DNA from: DASRRB01 sp036732755
GTDB taxonomy: Bacteria; Planctomycetota; B15-G4; SIAN01
Length of the DNA: 64,000 bases
Reading direction: 5' to 3'
Assembly (NCBI GenBank): GCA_036732755.1
Contig: DAINBU010000003.1
Location: forward strand, 48,321-112,320
Below are positions 46,101-54,186 of this stretch, in pieces (positions within the stretch are counted from its first letter, which is position 1; each line of letters begins with the position of its first letter). A model generated the notes under the pieces. That model saw only the letters and a list, made by a program, of their open reading frames with translations, did not search any database and was not told where the DNA came from. The translations under genes and the position numbers were made by a program.

Positions 46101-47690
46101 AGCGCCGCGCTGCGCCGCGAGCCCTTCGCGCAGCAGCCGCTTCGCGACCTTGCCCGAGCCGGTGCGCGGCAGCTCGTCCTGGAAGACGATCCGCTTCGGC
46201 ACCTGGTGCGCGCCGAGGTGGGAGCGGCAGTGGTCGAGGAGCGCCGGCTCGTCGAGCGCCGCGCCCGTCTGCCGGACGACGACCGCGACCACCGCCTCGC
46301 CCCACCGCTCGTGCGGGACGCCGACCACCGCCGCCTGCCGGACGTGGGGATGCGCGCAGAGGACGCTCTCGACCTCGGTCGAGAAGACCGTCTCGCCGCC
46401 CGTCTTGATCACGTCCTTCTTGCGGTCGACGATCTGCAGGAATCCTTCGGAATCGAGCACGGCGAGGTCTCCGGTGAGGAACCATCCGTCGCGGAAGGCG
46501 GCCGCGGTCGCGGCGGGGTTCTGCCAGTAACCGGGAGTCACGGTGTCGCCGCGGCAGGCGACCTCGCCGACCTCGCGGCCGTCGGGCCGCACGTCGGAGA
46601 GGTCGTCGCGCACGACGCGCACCTCGACGCCGGCGAGCGCGCGGCCGGTCTTGCAGCGCCACGCGAACTGCTCGCGCGGCGGCAGGCGGGCGAGGTGCTC
46701 CGGCAGCAGCGACATCGTGAGGTAGGGGCTCGTCTCGGTGAGGCCGTAGGTCTGGACGTACTCGCAGCGGAACGTCGCCATGATCCTCTCGACCAGCGCC
46801 GGCGCGATCGGGGCGCCGCCGGAGAGCATGAGCCGCAGCGCCCGATACTCGCGGCTTGGTACCTCGGTTCGAGCGGCGCCGTCACCGGCGGCGCCCGGCG
46901 CCGAGGCGTGGACGAGGTCGGTGAGCATGGTCGGGACGAGGTTCGTGATCGTCACGCCGCCGTCGAGGATCTCGAGCACGCGCTCCGGCACGAAGTCGGG
47001 GACGAGGACGTGACGGCCACCCACGTGCGTGACGGCGAAGGTCGCCCACGCGTCGGCGAGGTGGAACATCGGCGCGATGTGGCCCCAGACGTCGCGCTCG
47101 TCGAGCTTCAGCGCCGCGATGGCGAGCTGCGCGTGGCTCGCGACGTTTTTGTGGGTGAGGACGACGCCCTTGGCCTCGCCGGTCGTGCCGCTCGTGTAGT
47201 AGATCTGCGCGGGGTCCTCGGGCCGGACCGCGTGCGGCGGGAGCGGAGCGCCGCGCTCGAGCGACGCGTCGAACGCGGCGTCGGCGACGAGCAGCGTCTG
47301 GGTCGAGACGGCCGCGCGCGCGAGCTCTTCGAAGCGCGGCGCGACGAGCAGCGCCCGCACCTGCGCGTGGTCCATCAATCGCCGCATCCCATCGGGGTGC
47401 GCGCGGAAGTTGAGCGGGACGAGGATCGCGCCCGCGTGCGCCGCCGCGAAGTACGCCTCAAAGGCGAGGATCGAGTTGGGGGCGAGCAGCGCGACGCGCT
47501 CCCCCGGAGCGACGCCGGCCTCGCGCAGCCGCGCGGCGAGGCGGGCGACGCGCTCCCCGACCGCGCCGTAGGGGAGGGTCCGGTCGCCCTCGACGAGGGC
47601 CGTCGCGCTCGCGCACTGCCGGACCGCCCGCGCGAGGATGGCTGGGATCAAGGGCAAGCTCCCTCCCGCCGCACGGGCGAGGCATCCCAT
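43155..47690 (-). CDS. Acyl-AMP ligase fused to a membrane helix and nine CRL domains
   Basis: 1511 residues without a break. Residues about 20-520 are an AMP-forming acyl-CoA synthetase-type enzyme: P-loop YTSGTTGEAKG (165-175), YGLTETS (315-321), GWFLTGD (402-408) and the catalytic-lysine motif RTGSGK (K514). Residues 532-553 are a membrane helix (VLALLALVAVLGGIAWWML). After a Pro/Ala linker come about nine carboxypeptidase-regulatory-like beta units to the end, e.g. GVRGRLVEQDGTPIAGTKVE, LTGKVVDDDGAPVAGARV, LAGRVVAGKQPVAGARV and VVRGVVRRDGRPAANVSVM. The enzyme would lie in the cytoplasm and the CRL rod outside. An ancestral stop-loss joining two genes is possible: a GTG at the helix could once have started a separate gene. 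The true start may be a few codons later. Confidence 0.9.
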   Translation of the reverse strand: MGCLARAAGGSLPLIPAILARAVRQCASATALVEGDRTLPYGAVGERVARLAARLREAGVAPGERVALLAPNSILAFEAYFAAAHAGAILVPLNFRAHPDGMRRLMDHAQVRALLVAPRFEELARAAVSTQTLLVADAAFDASLERGAPLPPHAVRPEDPAQIYYTSGTTGEAKGVVLTHKNVASHAQLAIAALKLDERDVWGHIAPMFHLADAWATFAVTHVGGRHVLVPDFVPERVLEILDGGVTITNLVPTMLTDLVHASAPGAAGDGAARTEVPSREYRALRLMLSGGAPIAPALVERIMATFRCEYVQTYGLTETSPYLTMSLLPEHLARLPPREQFAWRCKTGRALAGVEVRVVRDDLSDVRPDGREVGEVACRGDTVTPGYWQNPAATAAAFRDGWFLTGDLAVLDSEGFLQIVDRKKDVIKTGGETVFSTEVESVLCAHPHVRQAAVVGVPHERWGEAVVAVVVRQTGAALDEPALLDHCRSHLGAHQVPKRIVFQDELPRTGSGKVAKRLLREGLAAQRGASAAGVLALLALVAVLGGIAWWMLRGGGGAPLPESPRSAAPAQAHEPAAPESAAEKGLTVERAVERLAPAPVPDVQPTRPAPESYVKALSGVRGRLVEQDGTPIAGTKVELYEVKLEPVLSSAADYFNAFPEDLGRFDVSASKSGEDGVFHLDGALVDALHLLGVDFGGMRPTFRVIDVALERGVLVDLGDIVVAPALTLTGKVVDDDGAPVAGARVRAIPQTRIPSQVFETGIADIRPDSVALIYTKELNARIELPRWARQLFERLPLPTTPTDHNGEFKLVGAPTGIITVIADLPGKFGVVKGGIPTARRKEQSVGTLTLTSGRTLAGRVVAGKQPVAGARVCVGAAIEIEGQHIAIGQPAGATDGDGRFALGGMAASGGACVAIQLEDKGPWQLFGPLEGDEVAIELPPRAPLTVRVRDTAGKPIEHADLRFSRSYPRDTPAFFFEPCTLKGSLKEEGGGVYRCDGLPVGKWIALARVEGYGVGRGPFELPEAGTEVEVVLPPEFRARVRVTDAAGAPIEYALVSARVEQGDFNFFSTFVASARTDPEGRCELRRLPLGGSLTVSAKHSAFVAGASKVAPPASPATEAAEVELKLVGGGSLVGRVRMGGGPPPRPLALVLVPHDDELMLESGFLHFALTDADGAFKVQHLAPGEWRYNLMTRFLATEPFDFLPDKFKEPDELADGSFEIVEGKETALEIDATPLDQLQPCVVRGVVRRDGRPAANVSVMIYGKGNGRTTTDETGRFEVADVKPGECHLQVSAGGERSFSSVHDQVLTLRSGEVREVTIELHWVDVTLVVRDADGRYVKGASVNGSRQSAKGGEGHEDSDRNFVWQQTDGEGRATVAIAKEGSWVFNVQSQDHGTAHARVDVPSGGLDHPIEVTLDPGVRCAGRVEFDGAAPSEEGDWWMGIEAAGDGKGDVDTTSEEVDPKTRKFEVKGLKPGTYRASLYVRDGAPLHSQTFTLPSHGDTNLVLRFSRQ

Positions 47691-47908
47691 TGATAAAGGA
47701 AGCGACCCAACTCAGAATGCGCCGCCTCTCGGGGTGCCGAAGCCGATCGAGCCGTTTCCCCTTCATGGTCTGACCCGCCGCTCACCATGCGGACTGCTGG
47801 TCGCGACCGTGTCTCCGGGGAATCGACGGCGCGGCGCCAAGAACTTCCGCTTCCTGTGTCTCCCGTCTCGCACCCCTTCGCGAGCGGGACGAAGAAAGGT
47901 CTCGAGTC

Positions 47909-50452
47909 ATGAATGGTGAGTCCATGGACCGTCCGCCCCAATCCCCCGACTTCGATCGCGGCGAGCCGCGCCCCGATCGCGGAGAGCCGCGCGGAGAGCC
48001 GCGCGGCGACTTCCGAGGCGACCCGCGCGACGGGCGCGGCGGCGGTCGCGGCAATCGCGGCGGGCGCGGACGCGGTCCGCGTGGCCGCGGCGGGCGCGGC
48101 GGCGGCGGCGGTGGCGGCGGTGGCGGCCCCGGCGGCGGCGGCGGCGGCGGCGGCGAGATGCGCGACCGCGGTCCGCGCGGCGGTCGCGGGCGCGGCCACG
48201 GTGGCCACGGCGGTCCCGGCGGTCCCGAAGGCGGCGGCGATCCGCGCGACTTCGGCGGCGAGCGCGGTCCGCGGCCCGAGCAGGGCGGCGGCGACCGGCC
48301 TCCTCGCCAGGAGTGGCAGCGCGGCCCGCGGCGAGAAGGCTTCCGCCGGCCCAACATGGCGTGGGAGTCGCCGCTCGACCGCGGCGTCCTGAAGGAGATC
48401 GACGTCTCGACCGGCTCGCCGCTGCGCCAGCAGGAGTCGGCCGACATGGTGCTCGCGCTGCTGCGGCTCAATCCGCGGCGCAGCGAGAGCTACTTCGCGC
48501 TCGGCTACCTCGACGCGAGCCACGGCACCAAGCTCGACGCCTACAAGTCCGAGGAGCTGACGGGCCCCGACGCCGTCTGGTTCAAGTTCGGCCACGCGCT
48601 CGGCCGCATGCGCAACGCCAAGGAGGGCGAGGAGAAGCCCGACATCAAGGCGCTGCTCGGCGAGCCGCTGATCGCGAAGGAGATCCTGCCGCTCCTGCTC
48701 AAGCAGAGCCTCGCGACCGGCAACCTCGAGGAGGCGGTCAACACCCTCGAGGCGGTCCTCTCGAGCGGAGCGCCCGACAAGGACACGGCCGAACTGCTGA
48801 GGGGCACGCTCTCCGAGGTGCTGCGCCGCGCCGAGCGGCCCGGCGAGCACCTCGAGCCCGACGCCGTGCTGAACCTCCTGCAGCGCTGCATGGGGCTGCC
48901 CGGCTTCGACGACCTGCCGCCCGAGATCCGCGCGCCGTTCTACCGCGCGCTCGGCAAGCTGAAGCAGCATCTCGAGCAGTTCGAGGACGCGGCGCGCCAC
49001 TTCACGAAGGCGCTCGAGGTGGCCGGCGAAGGCCACACGCTCGCGTCGGTGCTGCACTTCGACCTCGCGGCGTGCGCGCTCGGGCTGCGCGGCGTCCCCG
49101 ACCTCGAGCCGCAGTCCGACCGCAAGGGCAGCGACGCGGCGCTGAAGCACCTCGACCAGGCGACCGCCGATCCCAAGAGCGCGTCGTTCAACGCCTACTT
49201 CACGCGCAGCATCCTACGCTTCGAGCACAGCATGCACGCCGAAACAGCGCAGGACTTCCGCGACGCGCTCGACCGCATCGAACAGTACCGCAACCCGCTG
49301 CCGATCACGCTGGCCCGCATCCGGTTCTATCTCGCGCTCTCGATGCTGCGCGGAGGCGCGGCCGAGGGGCAGGAGGAGGCGGTGCGCCACCTCGAGCAGG
49401 CGATGGACCGCCTGCGCCCGGGCAGTGACCAGCTGAAGGAGCTGCTGCCGCTGCTGGAGGAGAAGGCGCCGCGCGCCGCGGCGCGCATGCTGGCGCGCGT
49501 CGACGTCGCGCACATGACCGACCCGGCGCAGCTGCTCGAGATGGGCAAGCACTTCCAGCGCCTCGGCGACACCGACAGCGCGCTGAAGATCGCGGAGCAG
49601 TGCCTCGAGAAGAGCGAGGACCTCGCGTTGCGCAAAGAGGCGCTGCTGCTCGAGCTGCGCTGCTTCAACATGTCGGGCGAGCGCGACAACTCCGCCGACG
49701 CGCTCTACGACCTGCGCGACGTCTGCTACCAGAGCGGCGACCTCGAGTTCTGGCGCACGGTGATCTTCGACGACGACCGCGTCGGCCAGGCGCTCGACCG
49801 GGCGCGCGTGCTCTCGGAGCGGATCGAGCTGTACGGGCGGATCGGCGGCCACGACGCGGAGCGCTTCGCCGCGGTGAAGGAGCTGGCCGAGGGCTACCTC
49901 TCGCGCGCCGAGGACCACTGGAAGCTGGTCGGACTGCGGCTGCTCAAGGACTTCTACCGGCGCTACCCCGACGCCTTCGAGTCGACGCTGCGCGCGGCCG
50001 AGGCGAAGGCGCCGAAGGACGACCGTCCCAACGATCGCTCCTCGTCGGAGAAGGCGCGCGAGGTCCTCGGCCGGCGGCCGACGGTCCTCGTCATCGGCGG
50101 CGACGAGCACCAGGATCGCGGCGAGGACGCGCTCTCGGGGGTCGGCGCGGAGTGGGGCGTCGACACCGAGTGGTGGACGACCGACTACGTGAACCCCGAC
50201 CGCGTGCTCGACAAGCTGCAGGAGCACCTCAACGCCCGTCAGCCCGACGGGATGCTGATCCTCAACTGGAACCGCGAGGAGGTCGTGCGCGAGGTGCGCA
50301 AGCTCTGCAAGACGTATCGCGTCGCCACTCGATACGTCCTCTACGTCGGCGCCGAGTCGCTGCGCGCCGGCGTGGCCGACCTGCTCGACGCGGCCGCGGC
50401 GCAGTTCGCCGACAAGGGCGACGCGGCGGCGGCGGGGGGCGGAGGTTACTGA
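47909..50452 (+). CDS. RGG-box / TPR / DUF2325-like protein
   Basis: 847 residues. The first 145 are almost entirely Arg, Gly and Pro with RGG/RGR repeats and a run of Gly (RGGGRGNRGGRGRGPRGRGG), like eukaryotic and bacterial RNA-binding tails. Residues about 160-720 are TPR-like helices (SYFALGYLDASHG, APFYRALGKLKQHLEQFEDA, ARHFTKALEVAGEG). The last 110 residues look like DUF2325 (RPTVLVIGGDEHQDRGEDAL, DGMLILNWNREEVVREVRKL), a Rossmann-like domain often near RNA or DNA factors. No signal peptide; probably cytoplasmic and nucleic-acid associated. ATG 47909 is used; ATG 47924 is possible. It is divergent from the ligase-CRL gene. Confidence 0.87.
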   Translation: MNGESMDRPPQSPDFDRGEPRPDRGEPRGEPRGDFRGDPRDGRGGGRGNRGGRGRGPRGRGGRGGGGGGGGGGPGGGGGGGGEMRDRGPRGGRGRGHGGHGGPGGPEGGGDPRDFGGERGPRPEQGGGDRPPRQEWQRGPRREGFRRPNMAWESPLDRGVLKEIDVSTGSPLRQQESADMVLALLRLNPRRSESYFALGYLDASHGTKLDAYKSEELTGPDAVWFKFGHALGRMRNAKEGEEKPDIKALLGEPLIAKEILPLLLKQSLATGNLEEAVNTLEAVLSSGAPDKDTAELLRGTLSEVLRRAERPGEHLEPDAVLNLLQRCMGLPGFDDLPPEIRAPFYRALGKLKQHLEQFEDAARHFTKALEVAGEGHTLASVLHFDLAACALGLRGVPDLEPQSDRKGSDAALKHLDQATADPKSASFNAYFTRSILRFEHSMHAETAQDFRDALDRIEQYRNPLPITLARIRFYLALSMLRGGAAEGQEEAVRHLEQAMDRLRPGSDQLKELLPLLEEKAPRAAARMLARVDVAHMTDPAQLLEMGKHFQRLGDTDSALKIAEQCLEKSEDLALRKEALLLELRCFNMSGERDNSADALYDLRDVCYQSGDLEFWRTVIFDDDRVGQALDRARVLSERIELYGRIGGHDAERFAAVKELAEGYLSRAEDHWKLVGLRLLKDFYRRYPDAFESTLRAAEAKAPKDDRPNDRSSSEKAREVLGRRPTVLVIGGDEHQDRGEDALSGVGAEWGVDTEWWTTDYVNPDRVLDKLQEHLNARQPDGMLILNWNREEVVREVRKLCKTYRVATRYVLYVGAESLRAGVADLLDAAAAQFADKGDAAAAGGGGY
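48050..48170 (+). repeat. GGC/CGC-rich simple repeat coding the RGG region
   Basis: Imperfect tandem GGC/GGT/CGC triplets encode the Arg/Gly and poly-Gly part of the RGG-box protein. The triplet phase matches the reading frame, so it can expand or contract without frameshift. It is the longest simple repeat in the window. Confidence 0.8.
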
Positions 50453-50486
50453 GCTCGGCACTCGCTGAGCCCTGATCGGATGAGAT

Positions 50487-50526
50487 CCGCGGCGCGCCGG
50501 CGAACCCGGCGCGCCGCGGTGCTTTT
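50487..50526. terminator. Terminator after the RGG/TPR gene
   Basis: Perfect 14-bp inverted repeat (50487-50500 with 50506-50519, five-base loop) followed by TGCTTTT. It lies 35 bp beyond the RGG/TPR stop and just downstream of the small membrane protein gene on the minus strand, so it can serve both. Confidence 0.85.
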
Positions 50527-50738
50527 CAGAGCCCACGCAGGGCTCGCGTCAGGAAGTCCGCGAAGGCGAACCAGCAACCCGTGCAGAGTCCCGTGACGGT
50601 GAAGAGCACGCGCACGACGCGGGACGGGGCGAGCGCGAACGCGAGGACGGTCATCACGAACACGGCGGGCGGGATCACCAGGAAGAGGACCGCGAGGCCA
50701 CTCAAGAAGACTTCGATCGGTTCCATCGTTCGGGTCAC
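50526..50738 (-). CDS. Small two-helix membrane protein
   Basis: 70 residues, or 66 if the second Met (MEPIEVF) is the start. Two hydrophobic segments (LSGLAVLFLVIPPAVFVMTV and VVRVLFTVTGLCTGCWFAF) are separated by a short charged turn, so it is a helical hairpin in the membrane. No family recognised. It stands alone between a terminator and the divergent tdh gene. Confidence 0.6.
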   Translation of the reverse strand: MTRTMEPIEVFLSGLAVLFLVIPPAVFVMTVLAFALAPSRVVRVLFTVTGLCTGCWFAFADFLTRALRGL

Positions 50739-50890
50739 CGAGCCAACGGTACGCCGACGTCACCGCGAAGCGCCGTTTGCTGCAGTCGAGACCCCGGCAC
50801 CCTCCCGCCGTTTTCGGTAGCCTGTCCGGCCCTTTTCCGCGGCGCACGCGACCTTCCGGACCGCGCCGCCGACGCCGAGGACTCCCGACC

Positions 50891-51994
50891 GTGCCGAGCA
50901 TGAAAGCCGTCGTGAAGACGGCCCCGAAAGACGGGGCGATCGAGGTGGCCGACCGGCCGCGGCCGACCCCGGGGCCGAACGAGGTCGTGATCCAGGTGAA
51001 GGCGACCGGGATCTGCGGGACCGACCGGCACATCTGGCACTGGGACCCCTCGGTGCAGTTCATGAAGCCGCCGGTGATCTTCGGCCACGAGTTCTGCGGC
51101 CACGTCGCGGCGCTCGGGAAGGACGTCGCCGACCTGAACGAGGGCGACTACGTCTCGGCCGAGATGCACGTCGTCTGCGGCACCTGCTACCAGTGCCGGA
51201 CCGGGCGCGGCCACATCTGCGCGAAGACGAAGATCTACGGGCTGCATCACGACGGCTGCTTCGCCGACTTCGTGAAGGTGCCGGCGAGCAACGTCCTCGA
51301 GCTCTCCCCGAAGATCTCGCCGCGCGTCGGAGCGTTCCTCGACGCGCTCGGCAACGCGACCCACACGGCGCTCGCCGCCGACCTGGTCGGCAAGAAGGTC
51401 GCGATCACGGGCTGCGGGCCGATCGGCGCCATGGCGGCGGCGGTGTGCGAGTTCGCGGGGGCGAGCGAGCTCTTCCTGATCGACGTCAACGACAGGGCTC
51501 TCACGCGCGCGCGCCACTGGGCGAAGATGCCGGGTCGGCGCGTCCCGGTCACCGTCTTCGACACGCGCGGCGACGGCGCGGCGGCGGCGCTGAAGACCGT
51601 GAAGGAGAGGACCGGCGACGGCGTCGACGCGGTGCTCGAGATGTCGGGCGCGGAGCCGGCGATCAACCTCGCGCTCAAGATCGTCCGCCCGGGCGGGCAG
51701 CTGCGCCTGCTCGGGCTCACGTCGAAGAAGGACGTGACGATCCGGGACTACAGCGCAAACGTCGTCTTCAAGGGCGTCGACCTGCAGGCGATCATCGGGC
51801 GGCGCATGTACGGCACGTGGTACTCGATGCTCGGCATGCTCGAAGCCGGCCTCGACGTCGAGCCGATCGTCACGGCGGAATACGACCTCGAGAAGTTCGA
51901 GGAGGCGATCGGGACGTTCGACCGCGGCGAGACGTGGAAGGTGGTCCTCTACCCGGGCGGCAAGCCCGCCCTGGGCCCGACGCGCGCCGCCTAG
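50891..51994 (+). CDS. tdh: L-threonine 3-dehydrogenase
   Basis: 367 residues from GTG 50891, ten bases after a GAGG; ATG 50900 is an alternative start (MKAVVK). Zinc-dependent medium-chain dehydrogenase: catalytic-zinc residues C42 (GICGTD) and H66 with E67 (GHEFCG), and a structural zinc site of four Cys (C96, C99, C102, C110). The Rossmann motif is ITGCGPIGAMAA. It oxidises L-threonine to 2-amino-3-ketobutyrate with NAD. kbl, its usual partner, lies 4.3 kb downstream on the same strand, separated by an Lrp-type regulator and two other genes. The WHWDP segment after the catalytic Cys agrees with Tdh rather than with sorbitol dehydrogenase. Confidence 0.93.
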   Translation: MPSMKAVVKTAPKDGAIEVADRPRPTPGPNEVVIQVKATGICGTDRHIWHWDPSVQFMKPPVIFGHEFCGHVAALGKDVADLNEGDYVSAEMHVVCGTCYQCRTGRGHICAKTKIYGLHHDGCFADFVKVPASNVLELSPKISPRVGAFLDALGNATHTALAADLVGKKVAITGCGPIGAMAAAVCEFAGASELFLIDVNDRALTRARHWAKMPGRRVPVTVFDTRGDGAAAALKTVKERTGDGVDAVLEMSGAEPAINLALKIVRPGGQLRLLGLTSKKDVTIRDYSANVVFKGVDLQAIIGRRMYGTWYSMLGMLEAGLDVEPIVTAEYDLEKFEEAIGTFDRGETWKVVLYPGGKPALGPTRAA

Positions 51995-52040
51995 CTCTCC
52001 CCAGCGTCCCGAGCCGGGTTCGGGATCCTGCCAATGATTT

Positions 52041-52079
52041 CGAACGATCGTCGGTCCTCCGTCGTATTGTCCGAACGAT
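52041..52079 (+). promoter_or_regulatory. Paired CGAACGAT sites and promoter of the Lrp-type gene
   Basis: CGAACGAT occurs at 52041-52048 and again at 52072-52079, 31 bp apart, or about three helical turns. Between them TATTGT at 52064-52069 looks like a -10 box, so the first copy covers the -35 region and the second reaches into the start codon at 52078. Two sites on one DNA face suit an autoregulating Lrp/AsnC protein. This is inference. Confidence 0.4.
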
Positions 52080-52548
52080 GGACGCCAACGACCTCAAGAT
52101 CCTGAAGATCCTGCAGGAGGACGCCCGGACGCCGAATGCCGAGATCGCGCGCGCCGTGGAGATGGCGCCCTCCGCGATCCTGGAGCGGATCCGCAAGCTC
52201 GAGGAGCGCGGCGTGATCCTCGGCTACGCCGCCCGCCTCGATCCGATCGCCGTCGAGCGCCGCCTCCTCGCCTTCGTCTTCGTCAAGACCGAGGCGTCGC
52301 TGCACGACGACGAGGTCGTGCACGCGGTCGAACAGCTCCCGGAAGTGCTCGAGGTCCACGACGTCGCCGGCGAGGACAGCTACCTTCTCAAGGTCCGCGT
52401 CGCCGACACCGAGGAGCTGCACCATTTCCTGCGCGAGAAGCTCGCGCGCGTGAAGCGCGTCTCCTCGACGCGCACCGTCTTCGTGTTGAAGAGCTGGAAG
52501 GAGACGTCGGCCCTGCCGCTTCCCCCGCCCCGCGACGGCAAGGCGTGA
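52078..52548 (+). CDS. Lrp/AsnC family transcriptional regulator
   Basis: 156 residues. The N-terminal winged helix-turn-helix spans about 1-60 (MDANDLKILKILQEDARTPN, AEIARAVEMAPSAILERIRK). Residues 65-145 are the RAM/AsnC ligand-binding domain (LLAFVFVKTEASLHDDEVVH, EVLEVHDVAGEDSYLLKVRV). These proteins form octamers that sense amino acids. Placed directly after tdh and upstream of kbl, it probably controls threonine catabolism, and the repeats at its start suggest autoregulation. Confidence 0.93.
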   Translation: MDANDLKILKILQEDARTPNAEIARAVEMAPSAILERIRKLEERGVILGYAARLDPIAVERRLLAFVFVKTEASLHDDEVVHAVEQLPEVLEVHDVAGEDSYLLKVRVADTEELHHFLREKLARVKRVSSTRTVFVLKSWKETSALPLPPPRDGKA

Positions 52549-52565
52549 CGCTCCCGGACGGAGTG

Positions 52566-52581
52566 GATTCGATGTCGAATC
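52566..52581. repeat. Inverted repeat over the clostripain-like start codon
   Basis: GATTCGATGTCGAATC is a palindrome with 7-base arms and a 2-base centre. The ATG of the clostripain-like gene is formed by the end of the left arm and the centre. It could be a regulator site or an RNA hairpin that hides the start. Confidence 0.45.
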
Positions 52582-54107
52582 GGAAGTCCCGTGTGCTTGT
52601 CCCCACGATGACCAGCGCGGCTCTCGCGATGTTCACGTCGCTCGTGTCGTTCGTGCCGCTCGGCGCCGCGTGCGCGCCTCAAGAGGCGGAGAAGTCGCCA
52701 CCGGCGCGCGCCGCGGTCGCGCCCATCCCGTGGACGATCCTGATCTACGGCGCCGCCGACAACAACGCCGACGGCCCGATCTTCGGCTGGCTCGACGACG
52801 TGCGCCACGCGGTCGCCGACGACCCGGGACTCCAACTCGTCCTCTTCGTCGACCGGGCGAAGGGCTTCTCGACGAGCGCCGAGCCGCTCGGCGAGGAGTT
52901 CACCGGCGGCCGCCTCTACCTCGTGCACGAGAAGAGCGCGGAGCGCCTCGCCGGCAGCGACGAGTTCCCCGAGATGAAGCTCGACGCCGAGTGCGAGACC
53001 GATTCGGCCGATCCGGCGACGCTGCGCAAGTTCCTGCGCTTCGGCAAGGCGCGCTTCCCGGCCAAGCACACCGGCCTGATCATCTACAGCCACGCGAGCG
53101 GCATCTCCATGTGCCCCGACGCCGAAGCGGGCCGCGACATGGGCATCGCCGAGCTCACCGCGGCGACCGAGGACGAGGACGCGGTCGACTGGACCGCGCT
53201 CGAGCTCTGCAACATGGGCGGCGTCGAGATCGCCTACCAGTGGCGGCCGGGCAACGGCGGCTTCTCGACCGAGGTGCTCGTCGCCATCCCCAACGCCGGC
53301 CCGCCGCTCGACTGGGACCGCGTCTTCGACCGCGTGCACGCGCCCGGCTCCGCCGCCGCGAAGGGACGCAGCGACGTCGTCGATCCGGGAAAGCTCTCGC
53401 CGCGCGAGTTCGGCCGGATCGCCGTCGAAGAGGGCGAGAAGGGGCGGCGCGCGGCGTTCGAGCGCCGGCCCGAGGCGCGCGACCACCTCTCGCACGAGGC
53501 CGCCGCCGCCTACGACCTGACCGCCGTCGAGAACGTGAAGCAGGCGATCGATTCGTTCGCGGTCGAGATCGCGCGCGGCGGCGCCGCCGCCCGCGACGCG
53601 CTGCTCGCGCTGCGCGGGTCGGTGCCGCCGGCCGCGGGCACGACCCCCGTCATGAACTACGTGGGCGAGGAGCTCGAGCGCGGGCGGCCCTTCGTCGACC
53701 TCTACGACCTGCTCGAGCGCGCCGAGCGCAGCGACGCGCTCGACGCCGCGACGCGCGCGACGACGAAGCCCGCCATGGAGGCGCTCGCGAAGTTCATGAT
53801 CGCGTCGTTTGGCATGGACGGCTATGCCGGCTTCGAGCCGGGCAAGAACGGCGTCTTCATCGTCTTCCCGAGGTGCGACGGGTCGAAGGTCGCGACGCTC
53901 TCCGCCGGCCCGCGCGCGTGGTCGTCCTACGCGTGGTACTCGCCGAACGAGTTCCGCGACGGCAAGACGCTCGAGGGCGACTTCGCGTGGTGCCGCGACG
54001 GCGCGACCGCCGGCAACGGGAAGGTCGAGAACTGGTTCGAGCTGCTCGACTCGTGGTACGACCCCGAGAACGGCGGCGACGGCGGGCGGAACGGCTGGCG
54101 CTGGTAG
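52572..54107 (+). CDS. Clostripain-like (C11 family) cysteine peptidase, secreted
   Basis: 511 residues from ATG 52572; a GTG nine codons earlier is possible. The N-terminus MSNRKSRVLVPTMTSAALAM continues into a hydrophobic stretch ending at LGAAC, so a lipoprotein is possible (Cys34). The core has WTILIYGAADNNAD, the C11 start, then H174 (IIYSHASG) and C213 (LELCNMGGVEIAYQ) as catalytic dyad. In family members the His is usually followed by Gly; here it is Ala. C11 peptidases cut after Arg or Lys and often mature by self-cleavage. It lies between the Lrp-type gene and kbl. Its link to threonine use is unclear. Confidence 0.85.
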   Translation: MSNRKSRVLVPTMTSAALAMFTSLVSFVPLGAACAPQEAEKSPPARAAVAPIPWTILIYGAADNNADGPIFGWLDDVRHAVADDPGLQLVLFVDRAKGFSTSAEPLGEEFTGGRLYLVHEKSAERLAGSDEFPEMKLDAECETDSADPATLRKFLRFGKARFPAKHTGLIIYSHASGISMCPDAEAGRDMGIAELTAATEDEDAVDWTALELCNMGGVEIAYQWRPGNGGFSTEVLVAIPNAGPPLDWDRVFDRVHAPGSAAAKGRSDVVDPGKLSPREFGRIAVEEGEKGRRAAFERRPEARDHLSHEAAAAYDLTAVENVKQAIDSFAVEIARGGAAARDALLALRGSVPPAAGTTPVMNYVGEELERGRPFVDLYDLLERAERSDALDAATRATTKPAMEALAKFMIASFGMDGYAGFEPGKNGVFIVFPRCDGSKVATLSAGPRAWSSYAWYSPNEFRDGKTLEGDFAWCRDGATAGNGKVENWFELLDSWYDPENGGDGGRNGWRW

Positions 54108-54186
54108 CGGCTTCCGGCCCGCGCACGAGGCGGGCGATGAATTCGGTCCTCGCCGCCCTAGATTCGGGCGCGGGAGGACTCGCTCG

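Noticed and set aside
43194..47693. A 1499-codon open frame on + opposite the ligase-CRL fusion
   Set aside because: Antisense shadow; no domain, no ribosome site, composition typical of GC-rich reverse frames.
48040..48170. Regular repeats near the start of the RGG/TPR gene as a possible CRISPR
   Set aside because: They are short in-phase GGC/CGC triplets coding Gly and Arg, without spacers of constant length.
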